This document shows positions 36,701 through 48,240 of a DNA stretch of 64,000 bases, in pieces. A model generated the notes under the pieces. That model was not told where the DNA came from. It did not search any database and saw nothing but the letters and a program-made list of their open reading frames with translations. Made by a program: the position numbers and the translations under genes. The DNA comes from Argopecten irradians. Taxonomy: Eukaryota; Mollusca; Bivalvia; Pectinida; Pectinidae. Within the stretch, counting starts at the first letter, position 1; each line of letters opens with the position of its first letter. The stretch covers positions 26,363,963 to 26,427,962 of the forward strand of contig NC_091142.1 of assembly GCF_041381155.1 (NCBI RefSeq), given 5' to 3'.

Positions 36701-36989
36701 GATAATTAATGTTTATAGACGACATTTCACTAGTCTGAGACTGTACTGTAGCCTTCAAGGTCAGTATTTCTCCATTTTGCGCATGTACCGTGGTTTGTAA
36801 GTTTTGTATATCTCCATGCTGAGAAAGAACAGTCACCTTAAGTGTTTGTAGTTCACTCTGTAGGTGGGTCATATGTTGCTGGACGTAAGCAGGGTCACTC
36901 AGGAGTATCCTTTTATTGGCTGTATTAGGATTGTCTTCACAATTGGTACATATTAACAATATACAGAGTATGATGTGTCTCAGAAACAT
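33782..36989 (-). pseudogene. C4-like secreted-protein gene A, probably a pseudogene
   Basis: Three exons like genes B and D: 36989-36687 (signal peptide MFLRHIILCILLICTNC, then LLSDPAYVQQ and a coiled coil lengthened by extra 14-residue units), 34746-34675 (STLVRWGRTNCP..TELLYS) and 34466-33782 (C4-like domain). Two frame problems stand out. Exon 1 ends in phase 0 while exon 2 needs phase 1. Exon 3 has a 7-base gap against its paralogs just after GYAGG, which leads to an early stop. The stop codon TAA of the paralogs is CAA here, adding 14 residues and removing the overlapping AATAAA. The domain otherwise reads openly (AVCRPKFFASSVMIPARTTC, YGGSLASG, FYGVKSYCGSLKCPPY), so loss of function is recent, or the gaps are assembly errors. 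Confidence 0.68.
34990..36585. mobile_element. Cluster of nested palindromic MITEs in intron 1 of gene A
   Basis: Unit E (34990-35257) has 35-bp inverted ends beginning aaatatttacagtttgcact. It abuts a near-perfect 158-bp palindrome P (35258-35415; arms from aaggaatag, centre agcttcgccgggg). A second, right-truncated E follows (35416-35643), then another P left arm at 35717 whose matching right arm appears only at 36547-36585, enclosing about 700 bp of other sequence. E carries no recognisable gene. Confidence 0.7.
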
Positions 36990-37559
36990 TTTCTGTACTT
37001 ACATTTTCTTTCCGAGTCAATTGGCAACAATGATAGGCGAAAATGTTGTCGCAATCCGAGTCAAAGTGTCAAACCGTGGGAGTGTTGCATGCTGGACAGC
37101 AGAACAAATATCACCACTGTGATATGGTTAAATTTTGTCAAGGTCATATAATGTCCTTTAAGCAATCAATCGTATTTACAAACTTGAATTAGAGCGCATA
37201 ACTGAATAGGAACTTTAGCGCTGCGGTGTATCAGCAAAGTTCTTGGCCTCCATTAATTGTACATGTATGAAGATACATACATGTTTATGGGAAGTTAAAC
37301 AGATAAACAAAACTGATTCTGGTACTTACACTGTAGGTTCGTCACATACTACATTTATATCAGCGGATCAAAATTGACCCAAACAACGTATATATAATCA
37401 TACAGAGATGAAGGCATTGGCTTGATAAGATACAACAAGAATGAAAATGTCTGCGTTCATCAAGTTGAATGGTTTGAAATCAATTTTGATGGTTAGTTTT
37501 TTTTGTTTTAGGGCTTTAGATATCTGGAAATAATATGAAATCGAAAGCTTCAAGCGGTT

Positions 37560-37565
37560 TTTATT
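37560..37565 (-). terminator. AATAAA overlapping the stop codon of gene B
   Basis: The final codons ATG AAA TAA are followed by A, so the poly(A) hexamer is built on the stop codon itself. Gene D shows the same arrangement; gene A has lost it. Confidence 0.55.
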
Positions 37566-38045
37566 TCATGCAAACTACACAAGCTACAAACTTATCTTGC
37601 ACGTATGGGGGACATTTCAAGGAGCCACAAAATGCCTTCACTCCATAAAACAAAACACCGTTATCATTTCGATCTGCTCCACCAACAACGGGCTCGTCAT
37701 TCTCATCTATACACACGAACTGAGACGCAGCAACTTGGGCATAGTACCCGGAGGCCAATGACCCGCCGTACGCCTTCGTCCAGCCGCTGTAGCAGGTCGT
37801 TCTCGCCGGTATCATCAAAGAGGAGGCAAAGGATTTAGGTCTACAGACCGCACATGGCACGTCTTCATCGTGTGAGTTTGAACCGAACGGAGTATGGGCA
37901 TTGTAGGACTCGTACTCCGCTCCGTAAAGTTGTCCGGTGGAAGAATCTGGTACGATCGTTGTGTTTAACCATTCTGGATCAGGCGGTAGACAGAGAGGGT
38001 TAGCTGCAGCTCCAGCATGACCAGACCAGGAGCCGCCTGCATAAC
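37561..38045 (-). CDS. Gene B exon 3
   Basis: 485 nt from ctgtag to TAA, same length as in gene D. It holds most of the C4-like domain and nine of its ten cysteines. Confidence 0.9.
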
Positions 38046-41000
38046 CTACAGTGACAGAATAGGTAAGCAGTTGTGGTTTCTGGAATTCTAAATACACAAT
38101 CAGCAAAATGACAAGTACTCCTTAATGATGCAAAAACGATCCCCCGTAAGCTTTCATCACTCAATGGTAGATTTACTGAATTACAGACGGGATACTCTTC
38201 TCTAGACAAACATACCTGAATACACAAGCTCCGTCACATGAGCGGGACAGTCTGATCGACCCCAGCGGACAAAGGTGGACCCGACCCCATCTGCATGAAA
38301 AAACAGATATGAACAGAGCTTATTTAAAAAGTTAATTAAATGTCCATATGACTTGGACAATTGCGATCTCATATCTGGAAGACCATTACTGCTTTTTAAA
38401 ACGATTAGTCGATTTTATTGTAGTTTTCGTCAATTTTCTCAAAATTTTTATTTACCGGGTATCACACAACGCAGTGTTGAACATTCATGTTTGGAATAGG
38501 TTCAACAACGTTTCAATCTGATTAAAATACAGATCCTCATTATCACTACGTACTTTTGATAAGAGGATCTGACAACATCCCTTTAGGGGTCACGTTCTGG
38601 TGACCTTTTGAAATGGCCAATCAAATTACAGCTACCAGAATCTTGTCTGGGGACGAAACAGTTTCAAAAGGTGTCAGAATCATTTTCATATACGTAGTCA
38701 ATTCGACCATCCGAGAGCACAACAAAGCTAACTGTACCTGAATATTGGGATGAAATAGCGTTTTCAATTGCTGTAGGATGGCGTAAAAATGCGTTTGATC
38801 TAAAGTACATGTGGTATAAAGGTCATGACCCCTCATGCGCTGTTGTCAGATCCTCTATTGAACGGAGTGATTAAAGGATATGTATTGTAACAGATTAGCA
38901 ACGTTTTATTGTCAGCTGGGTGGAACATATGGTAGAGCGGACTGCATGGTTGATCTAGTTATAACATAGACAAAATCTGGGAGGCTGAAGTTGGTTCCGA
39001 GTTCCGAGTTCCGTTTAAGCTAAACGGAACTCGGAACCAGTTCCGAGTTCCGTTTAAGGATTTTGTTTTTTAAACAAAATTTTAAAAAATTCAATTTATG
39101 TAATTTGAACATATTACAAATGTTTTCTGTTGTGTTTTTTTCATGGATAATTTGTGATAGAGCTAGTTTAAATACGTTTTCAAATAACATCTATTTCCGT
39201 TTAAGTAAAACGGAACTCGGAACCAGTTCCGAGTTCCGTTTAAGGAAATTCTCTATCATTTTAGATAAAAGTTGCCAATGTGCTTTGGATATATTAGAAA
39301 TGTTGCCTGTTAGCTGTTTTAATGGATTAATATTGGTAAATCCTCTTTAATTTAGTTTTCGATCAACTCCCATTTCCGAGTTCCGTTTAAGTAAAACGGA
39401 ACTCGGAACCAGTTCCGAGTTCCGTTTAAGGAAATTCTCTATCATTTTAGATAAAATCATTCTATATGCCTAAGACATGTGCGAAATGTTGCCTGTTGTC
39501 TTTTTTCATGGGTTACTAGTGATGAATCCACTTTAATTCAGTTTTCGATCAACTCCTATTTCCCAGTTCCGTTTAAGTAAAACGGAACTCGGAACCAGTT
39601 CCGAGTTCCGTTTAAGGAAATTCTCTATCATTTTAGATAAAATCATTCTATATGCCTAAGACATGTGCGAAATGTTGCCTGTTGTCTTTTTTCATGGGTT
39701 ACTAGTGATGAATCCACTTTAATTCAGTTTTCGATCAACTCCTATTTCCCAGTTCCGTTTAAGTAAAACGGAACTCGGAACCAGTTCCGAGTTCCGTTTA
39801 AGGAAATTCTCTATCATTTTAGATAAAATCATTCTATATGCCTAAGACATGTGCGAAATGTTGCCTGTTGTCTTTTTTCATTGGGTACTAGTGATGAATC
39901 CACTTTAATTCAGTTTTCGATCAACTCCTATTTCCCAGTTCCGTTTAAGTAAAACGGAACTCGGAACCAGTTCCGAATTCCGTTTAAGTAAATTTTCTAT
40001 TATTTTAGATAAAATCATTCTATATGCCTAAGACATATGAGCAATGTTGCCTGTTGTCTTTTTTCATCGGTTACTAGTGAGGAATCCACTTTAATTTAGT
40101 TTTCGATCAACTCCTATTTCCCAGTTCCGTTTAAGTAACACGGAACTAGGAACCAGTTCCGAGTTCCGTTTAAGAAAGTTTTCTATCTATTTAGTTAAAA
40201 TTATTCTATATGCCTAAGACATATGAGAAATGTAGCCAGTTGTCTTTTTTCATGGGTTACTAGTGATGAATCCACTTTAATTCAGTTTTCGATCAACTCC
40301 CATTTCCGAGTTCCGTTTAAGTAAAACGGAACTCGGAACCAGTTCCGAGTTCCGTTTAAGGAAATTTTCTATCTATTTAGATAAAATCATTCTATATGCC
40401 TAAGACATATGAGAAATGTTGCCTGTTGTCTTTTTTCATGGGTTACTAGTGATGAATCCACTTTAATTCAGTTTTCGATCAACTCCTATTTCCCAGTTCC
40501 GTTTAAGTAAAACGGAACTAGGAACCAGTTCCGAGTTCCGTTTAAGGAAATTTTCTATTATTTTAGATAAAATCATTCTATATGCCTAAGACATATGAGC
40601 AATGTTGCCTGTTGACTTTTTTCATCGGTTACTAGTGAGTAATCCACTTTAATTTAGTTTTCGATCAACTCCTATTTCCCAGTTCCGTTTAAGTAAAACG
40701 GAACTCGGAACCAGTTCCGAGTTCCGTTTAAGGAAATTTTCTATCTATTTAGATAAAATCATTCTATATGCCTAAGACATATGAGAAATGTTGCCTGTTG
40801 TCTTTTTTCATGGGTTACTAGTGATGAATCCACTTTAATTCAGTTTTCGATCAACTCCTATTTCCCAGTTCCGTTTAAGTAAAACGGAACTCGGAACCCG
40901 TTTAAGTAAATTTTCTATTATTTTAGATAAAATCATTCTATATGCCTAAGACATATGAGCAATGTTGCCTGTTGTCTTTTTTCATCGGTTACTAGTGAGT

Positions 41001-41715
41001 AATTCACTTTAATTTAGTTTTCGATCAACTCCTATTTCCCAGTTCCGTTTAAGTAAAACGGAACTCGGAACCAGTTCCGAGTTCCGTTTAAGGAAATTTT
41101 CTATCTATTTAGATAAAATCATTCTAAATGCCTAAGACATATGAGAAATGTAGCCAGTTGTCTTTTTTCATGGGTTACTAGTGATGAATCCACTTTAATT
41201 CAGTTTTCGATCGAATCTGGTCATTTGTTCATGTAAACATACAAATATATTAGGATTTGGCACATATGGATTTTAAATTGTCGTCGCTTACCAATTCTGA
41301 AATGGTTTGTCTAACTCTTTTTTTATTTTGCAGTGACATTGATTATCCTGAAAATAGTAGTATTTTAAAGTGTGGGATAAGACTGTGACATTGTTTAAAA
41401 TATAGAATTTGAATTCGATTATTCTTTAATTCCTAAATCAACTGATACAGTATTGATTATTAAACATACAGTTGCAAGATTTTCAATCAAGAATTATTTA
41501 CCATTGTTAGCCTGCAACAATTGTTGTTTCAGCGAGGCAATTTCACTGTTCTGTCTCTCGACCTCGACCTGTACAGTCTGTAGCTGGCTTTGTAGATGGA
41601 CAAGCTGCTGTTGGACGTAGGCTGGGTCACCCAGGAGGGTGCTAAGTTTGTCTTCACTACCATCACAATTAACGTAATGTATCAATATACAAAGTATGGT
41701 GTATATCAGAACCAT
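37561..41715 (-). CDS. C4-like secreted protein gene B (intact, 257 aa)
   Basis: Exons 41715-41502, 38290-38216 and 38045-37561 join in phase (1, then 1). Residues 1-18 form a signal peptide (MVLIYTILCILIHYVNC). LLGDPAYVQQQ and a heptad-type coiled coil follow to about residue 71. Next comes the domain found in molluscan and sponge 'short-chain collagen C4-like' proteins: STFVRWGRSDCP, TELVYSGYAGGS, LCLPPDPEW, YGAEYES, PCAVCRPKSFASSLMIP, CYSGWTKAYGGSLASG, FCGSLKCPPY and a final CVVCMK, with ten cysteines. There are no Gly-X-Y repeats, so 'collagen' is only the family label. The likely product is a secreted trimer held by the coiled coil; its ligand is unknown. It sits in a minus-strand array with A, C and D. 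Confidence 0.88.
38216..38290 (-). CDS. Gene B exon 2
   Basis: 75 nt between atgcag and gtatgt. Encodes GVGSTFVRWGRSDCPAHVTE and LVYS, the start of the C4-like domain. Gene D has an exon of the same length. Confidence 0.87.
38572..38856. mobile_element. 285-bp MITE in intron 1 of gene B
   Basis: Inverted ends agaggatctgacaaca and complement, next to aggggtcac / ggtcatgacccct. Target duplication not clear. Confidence 0.65.
38990..41212. repeat. Satellite of about 12 units, 186-bp period, with palindromic core
   Basis: The mark taag(g) recurs at 39055, 39241, 39427, 39613, 39799, 39985, 40171, 40357, 40543, 40729 and 41089, mostly 186 bases apart; one unit near 40900 has lost about 15 bases of the core. 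Each unit carries a long palindrome built of ttccgagttccgtttaag and its complement (cttaaacggaactcggaa), plus a non-palindromic spacer (gcctaagacat..cttttttcat..gatcaactcc). It fills most of intron 1 of gene B. Confidence 0.93.
41502..41715 (-). CDS. Gene B exon 1 (signal peptide, coiled coil)
   Basis: 214 nt from ATG to donor gtaaat, phase 1. Encodes the signal peptide and a coiled coil ending QQLLQANN. Confidence 0.87.
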
Positions 41716-42283
41716 CTTGTAGGTATATGTGTAGTTTCTTTTCTACACAGTAAGGTGACAAGGTTATCAGAACGCGAGACAATGTGTCAAACCACACTAG
41801 TTACCTGCTGTGCAGTATAAAACTATTCCCATGAGCATATCATTAATCTTGTTAATAAATAGATCAATGCAATCACTACACAGTTTGTTTTCAGTCACAT
41901 AGCAAAATGTTAAAAATAAGGGGTATGACTCTTTTATCTGTGGATGATAGCGACGTACATAAACATAGAATTGGACATCAGTTATGTAAGGAATGGTTTT
42001 AATGATAAATAAGACCGTGTAAACCTACATTGGTAGAATTATTATTATTTCCCCAGGATAAGTTGACCCCAATGTTTGTAGTTTGACGTGTTAATATAGC
42101 TTGTTTTCCTTTTTATTACGAATTTATTTATCTCCCTATGTGATTTTGTAATTCATCATTGATGAACTTGCCCGATGTAACATTTCGTCGTCATTTTTAT
42201 TGACATATATACACTATATTGTATCAAATTGAAATTCGGAAAAAGCTGAAATTTTGCCTTTCGCGAAATTGAAGTGCCAATTT

Positions 42284-43076
42284 TTGTGTCGCCTGCAACG
42301 CAAGGGCGACACTTATATAATTAGGTATCACTATGTCGGCGTCGGTGTCGGCGTCGTCGGCGTCCGGTAAACCGTTTCTGTGCGATAACTTAAATATTTA
42401 TTGTCCAATTTTAACCCAATTTCATAAATTGTTTTATATTAATGAGACCTTGAATGCATTTAATAACGGTCAAAATTCATCAATATTTTCAAGAGTTACG
42501 AGACTTTAAAATAATCAAAACAGAAAAATCCATGGTTTTCGCTCGATAACTTAAATATTTATTGTCCAATTTCAACCAAATTTTATATAATGTTTTATAT
42601 CAATGAGATCTCAGATAAGTTTAATAATGGTCAAAATCCGTCCATAATTGCAAGAGTTACGTGACTTAAAAATTGTCAAAACTAATAAATCCATGGTTTC
42701 TGCTCGATAACTTTAGTATTTATTGTCCGATTTCAACCAAATTTGGTATGTTGCTTTATATCAATGAGATCTTAGATGGGTTCGATACTGGTCAAAATCT
42801 GTCAATATTTGCAAGAGTTACGGGACCTTCAAATAGTCGAAACATGGCCTCCGTTTGAAAACTTAAGTATTTATTGTCCGATTTCAACCAAATTTGGTGT
42901 ATTGCTTTATATCAATGAGATCTTAGATGGGTTCGATACTTTTCAAAATCCATCAATATTTGCAAGAGTTATATGACTTGATTACCTCACCTAAATTATT
43001 AACAATATTTTCAACTGTAAATAACTATTTTTTTGTGTGCTGTGCAGGCGACACATCCACTTCCGTGGAATTCTTG
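42284..43076 (+). mobile_element. Helentron-like element H3
   Basis: Head tgtcgcctgcaacgcaagg with a tgtcgcc/ggcgaca hairpin. The core has about four units of roughly 120-140 bp (cgataacttaaatatttatt..gtccgatttcaaccaaattt..gcaagagttacg). The tail holds the head arm inverted (tgcaggcgacaca), the hairpin ccacttccgtgg and then cttgta. A paralogous stretch at about 45940-45975 appears to be the unoccupied site (gtcgattt joined to gttgagagaatgttg). Confidence 0.66.
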
Positions 43077-43301
43077 TATTGAGAGAATGTTGGCAATATA
43101 TTGTGAAATCATATCAGGGTTTGCTATTAAGCTTATAAACACTGATAAGAATGTTGCAGCCTGGGTACTGTAGGTACATTTTAGATTGTTATTTTATAGT
43201 CTTCCTGTTTTTAATTAATGTAATCCACATACAATGTAATGGTGAATACAGCCTTATGTATAAATTACGCTTTCAAAGGTTACAAAGATAGCTTTAGAAA
43301 A
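42460..43301. repeat. 842-bp direct duplication, copy 1
   Basis: Matches 43507-44348 at a constant offset of 1047 with only a handful of base differences. It takes in the right part of H3 plus 225 bp of flank, so it is a segmental copy and not a transposition. Confidence 0.93.
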
Positions 43302-43506
43302 ACGGATTTAGTGCAGACTAATGCTGTTATTTCATGTTTAGAAACTACTCAAAAATGACAAATTTGAATATTGATTTAGAAAAAATGGATGGTTCAATTT
43401 CTTCGAAACTTTGACAGAAGATGCATAACAACATATTTACTTCATAAAACAAATATAAAAAAATATTGAACTACGGGAAAATTTTGGGGGATGTGAGACT
43501 ACCACC

Positions 43507-44348
43507 TTAATAACGGTCAAAATTCATCAATATTTTCAAGAGTTACGAGACTTTAAAATAATCAAAACAGAAAAATCCATGGTTTTCGCTCGATAACTTA
43601 AATATTTATTGTCCAATTTCAACCAAATTTTATATAATGTTTTATATCAATGAGATCTCAGATAAGTTTAATAATGGTCAAAATCCGTCCATAATTGCAA
43701 GAGTTACGTGACTTAAAAATTGTCAAAACTAATAAATCCATGGTTTCTGCTCGATAACTTTAGTATTTATTGTCCGATTTCAACCAAATTTGGTATGTTG
43801 CTTTATATCAATGAGATCTTAGATGGGTTCGATACTGGTCAAAATCTGTCAATATTTGCATGAGTTACGGGACCTTCAAATAGTCGAAACATGGCCTCCG
43901 CTTGAAAACTTAAGTATTTATTGTCCGATTTCAACCAAATTTGGTGTATTGCTTTATATCAATGAGATCTTAGATGGGTTCGATACTTTTCAAAATCCAT
44001 CAATATTTGCAAGAGTTATATGACTTGATTACCTCACCTAAATTATTAACAATATTTTCAACTGTAAATAACTATTTTTTGTGGTGCTGTGCAGGCGACA
44101 CATCCACTTCCGTGGAATTCTTGTATTGAGAGAATGTTGGCAATATATTGTGAAATCATATCAGGGTTTGCTATTAAGCTTATAAACACTGATAAGAATG
44201 TTGCAGCCTGGGTACTGTAGGTACATTTTAGATTGTTATTTTATAGTCTTCCTGTTTTTAATTAATGTAATCCACATACAATGTAATGGTGAATACAGCT
44301 TTATGTATAAATTACGCTTTCAAAGGTTACAAAGATAGCTTTAGAAAA
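43507..44348. repeat. 842-bp direct duplication, copy 2
   Basis: Begins ttaataacggtcaaaattca and ends caaagatagctttagaaaa as in copy 1. It carries a headless copy of H3. The gap between the copies is 205 bp. Confidence 0.93.
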
Positions 44349-44499
44349 TAACCCGCTCCCCCCTCCCCCCCGACTAAGTTCCAAATAGTAAATTGCGAAA
44401 TATTGCTCCCGCGAAACTGAACACCCCTACAGTAATGCAATAAACAACTCACTGTCTGATTGATTTATTTAATCATATAGTTGTCATAAAGAATTGATC

Positions 44500-44960
44500 A
44501 TGCAACATGCATCTGTGCATATTTAGTCACCTTCGAAAACCCAGTGTCTAAACTCCACTGCGTTACATTTATAGACCAAAGGCTGGTTAACGTAGGTAAC
44601 CGACTATTACATTTAGTTTACTTTGTCTTTCTTTTCATATATCTGCTTTTCATTTTAGTGTTATACGAACAATACATGTGTTACGAAGTTTTGAAATGTT
44701 GCTTTGGAATATCACCTCAATTGTTGATATTCAGTTTTCGACAACATCATATGGCAGACACAACGGATATTTTATATCATGATGAAGTATTTTTTGTATG
44801 AAATTATTTTCGATCTCGTGTTTATAAAGTAAATTCAGTAATAACTAAAACATTCATCACATGGAAATGTTATCATTTGCTAATATAGCTTAAACAGATA
44901 TGATCTATATGAACTATTTTTCGTACAGTCCGTTTTAGTTGTAGAAACGAGATTCTGGTA
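44500..44960. repeat. Block paralogous to about 47980-48240
   Basis: Shares in order: gcaacatRcatctgtRcata, actttgtctttc, gttttcgacaacatcatatg, cagacacaacgg and gatatgatctatat. Older and more diverged than the 842-bp pair. Together with 42130-43180 versus 45845-46060 it shows that the C4-like cluster grew by segmental duplication. Confidence 0.65.
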
Positions 44961-45070
44961 TATTGAGTTTAAATATCAAAGCTAATATTTTTCTCTGCTG
45001 TGAAAAATACCACATACATTTATTCATTACATTATATTTCGTCGTGAAAATAGTATGAAATATATTTACT

Positions 45071-45118
45071 TTTGTTAGCCTGCAGAAGTTGTAGCTTCAG
45101 CGAGGATATCTCTGTATC
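45071..45118 (-). pseudogene. Relic of a C4-like exon 1 (end of coiled coil)
   Basis: Sixteen codons read DTEISSLKLQLLQANK, matching the end of exon 1 in gene B (SEIASLKQQLLQANN). The signal peptide part is absent. Confidence 0.6.
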
Positions 45119-45299
45119 TGGACCAAACAATGGAATGGTGATTTACAATCATTCAAAAAGGCATTTAAGTGAATGTTAAATCACATAAACAAAATGAGGT
45201 CGCCAAATATGTAGAATGAAGGTCACCATGTATGTAAAGTGAATGTTATCTAGCTAATATGTAGAGTAAAGATCACCTGATACACACAGTAAAGTGGAT

Positions 45300-45747
45300 A
45301 AGGTATACGGAGGACATCTCAAGGAGCCACAAAACGCCTTCACTTCATAAAATAAATAACTGTCATCATTTCGATCTGCTCCACCAACGACAGCCTGGTC
45401 ATTTTCATCCATACACACGTACTCAGTAGCAGCGTTGTAACGGTGGTTCCCGGAGGCCAATGATCCGCCGTACGCCTTCGTCCAGCCGCTGTAGCAGGTC
45501 GTCCTCGCCGGTATCATCACAGAGGAGGCAAAGGATTTAGGTCTACAGACCGCACAGGGTACTTCTTCGTTGTGAGATTTTGAACCGAACATAGTATGTT
45601 CATTTTGAGGCTCGTACTCCGCTCCGCAAAGATGTCCAGTAAACGTATCCGGCACGATTGTTGTGTTTAACCATTCTGGATCAGACGGTAGACAGAGATG
45701 GTTAGCTGCAGCTCCTGCATGGTTATACTGAGACCCGCCAGCATAAC
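45300..45747 (-). pseudogene. C4-like locus C, exon 3 only, degraded
   Basis: Open from TTATGCTGGCGGG to CPPY and very close to B and D (LCLPSDPEWLNTTIVPD, PCAVCRPKSFASSVMIP, YGGSLASG). The acceptor tag of the paralogs is taa here, no exon 2 (RWGR..CP) was found upstream, and after CPPY the last part (DKF..CVVCMK) is replaced by unrelated sequence reaching a stop at 45254. Most likely a gene fragment. Confidence 0.7.
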
Positions 45748-46779
45748 TTATAGATGGAAAACGGATATTAATTTTTATTTTTATATTTATATATCTTCCT
45801 TCAAAACACTTATTTTTCCTTGTTTGCCTTCGTTGGTAATTTAGCAATGGTGAACATGCGTGACGTAAAATTTCGTCGTCGATTTCAATACGAATATATA
45901 CATATTGTGTTATCTAATAAAATTTTGGGGAAAAAAATTTGTCTGACGAAAAATTGTCGATTTGTTGAGAGAATGTTGACACGTTATTATGCTATATTGA
46001 AGTTTAAAAGAAGAATGTTGCAGTCTGGTTACTGTAATTACCTTTTGATAATATTGTTTCACTAATACCATCTTTTTTATCTTATAAACTTGATATTATT
46101 GACAACTATAACACAATAAATGCTGTCGTATTATTATTGGGGAAAATAAACCCAGCGACTAAGTTCCAAACAGTAAATCGGGAAATTTTTCACCTGCGAA
46201 AGGAGGGGTATCACTTTGGGCCGTTTTACGCCCACTCAGTGATAAGCAAACTATAAAGATACCTTTGGGTCAGCTGCATATTGTATGCTATTCAAAATAT
46301 CCTATTTTTTCTGCGCTCATAGTTATTTTAGGTGTCAAGTTCAAAGATTGAAAAATCACATTTGTACTGCATAATAGAGATAATATTTTTTGAAGTTTTT
46401 GGATGTAAACATTGGGTTTGTGAAGTTCAGTTCAGAACACTAATGAAAAATTTAAAAGTAGGTCACAGCGACCTAGTTAAGTATTTGTTCCATTTTATCA
46501 TTAAAAACTTAAATATTTTTTTTAAACTAAGATTTTTCAACGATTTTATAGGTTGAATTTAATGTTTAATATTACATGTGGATCTTAACATGACCGGCTT
46601 AAGATGATTAAATCCTAGGTCACATTGACTAGGTCCCGTTATATGAATTATATCATATTTAATAATTTATATCATCTGTCCACTAAGCATATTCTGTTCT
46701 CCCAGGTTTAAAAGCAGTTTTTAAAATCATTTCAGCTCATTTTATGATCTTATATCACACAACACCTCCCCTAGGATAT

Positions 46780-47760
46780 TATAATTGTGCCTGCTGCCCC
46801 ACTGCATAATCGTAAAAGGAGACTAAATTAGGAATCTTTATTTTGTGGTTACCTAGAAGAAAAAGCTTTAAATGTTCAGCCATTTCATAGCTTTAAAGTG
46901 ACGTTTAGAGCTTTGGTTGGATTTTGTCATGATCTGCTTAAGATTATAGCACCTTAAGTAGGGTCACATGAAGTTGGTGATGGGGATGGTCATATTCAAT
47001 GAAAGGCATCGTCTATCAACTATATAACTTATGGGTTTTTCATGTTTAAGCAAGTGTTTATGTTAATTAAGTTTGTTTTATGGGAGAATCTCAAGCAACA
47101 CCTACATTGCAAGTATATTGTTAGAATTGTGCCTGCTACCCCTTTAGCATGATCGTAAAAGGCGACTAAATATGGAACCTTCATCTAGTGGCTTTAGAAA
47201 CCAATATAATGTGCTTAACATCTAGCGTTCACCATTAGTGGATAGTATCTTGAAAATAACTGGTTTGTAGTGATAGGAAAATTTTCTTGAGAAAGAAACC
47301 TTCTACGTGATGACTTATACAGAAATCCAATATATTTTATCTAGGTAGTCATTAGAATTGTGATTCGAGACTTAGTCACCTTTCCCGATCATGAAATGAC
47401 GTAGCTGGCATTCTAACATCATATTTGCAATGAAGATGTTGGTTATTCTTTTCTTTTCAAACAAATTTAGATAGCATAAATACTTGCTTAAATATGGAAA
47501 TTCAGAAGTTAATAGGTTCTTCCATTTTCATTTTTCAACTTTCTCCATTGAATTTGACCTAATTTATGCACGTGACCCAGCAAATGTTACCCTAGGATGA
47601 AGTTATCTGAAGTAGATTGAGACAAAATACACATCAAGTGCTAAAAAGCTTCGAAATGGTTGAAAAGTTGAGTGTTTTCATATATGTACCCACGGAATTA
47701 AGATTCCAAATTTAGGCGCATTTTACGATCATTCAATAGGGTAGCAGGTACAGTTATAAC
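46780..47760. repeat. Degenerate interspersed repeat in locus C upstream region
   Basis: The phrase attgtgcctgct + cccc..gatcgtaaaaggcgact recurs near 46787 and 47127, and inverted near 47700-47750. A cousin lies near 31215-31265. Boundaries unknown; it separates two parts of a block otherwise colinear with 42.1-44.9 kb. Confidence 0.5.
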
Positions 47761-47979
47761 ATCCTACCTTCAGTGAAGGCGTTGCTTGCAATACGCTCAT
47801 AAAAACAAGTCTAAATAATTTAGAAACCTGCTTTGAACATGTGAAAACAGCGTATGCTTAGTGGGTAGATGATACCATACATTGAGTATGACCTAATTTA
47901 TGCACGTGACCTAGCCAATGTGACCCTAGCATGTAATTGTCTTATGGAGGTCGTGTCAAGATCCATATAGGTCCTTCTC

Positions 47980-48240
47980 TAACTACTGTATGCAACATAC
48001 ATCTGTACATATATACCTCACTTTGTCTTTCATATATTCTTTTCTTTTGTATTGTTTATGTGTACAATATATGTGCTACAAAGTTTTTAAATGGTGCGCT
48101 GGTGCCAACCAATATCACATCAAATTGTTGTTATTTTCGACAACATCATATGACTGACACAACGGCTATTTATATCACGATCAATTATAGCTCAGACAGA
48201 TATGATCTATATAAAATGCGTATCTTACATAATGTTTATT
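47980..48240. repeat. Block paralogous to 44500-44960
   Basis: See that entry. After it, near 48719-48790 on the minus strand, an ATG with a hydrophobic run (MVNKCILCICILPLIVGIDC) resembles a C4-like exon 1 signal peptide but then loses the family pattern. Confidence 0.55.

Noticed and set aside
42673-44023. Repeated short frames (NLSIYCPISTKFG-type)
   Set aside because: They recur with the tandem core of H3 and its 842-bp copy and have no independent coding evidence.
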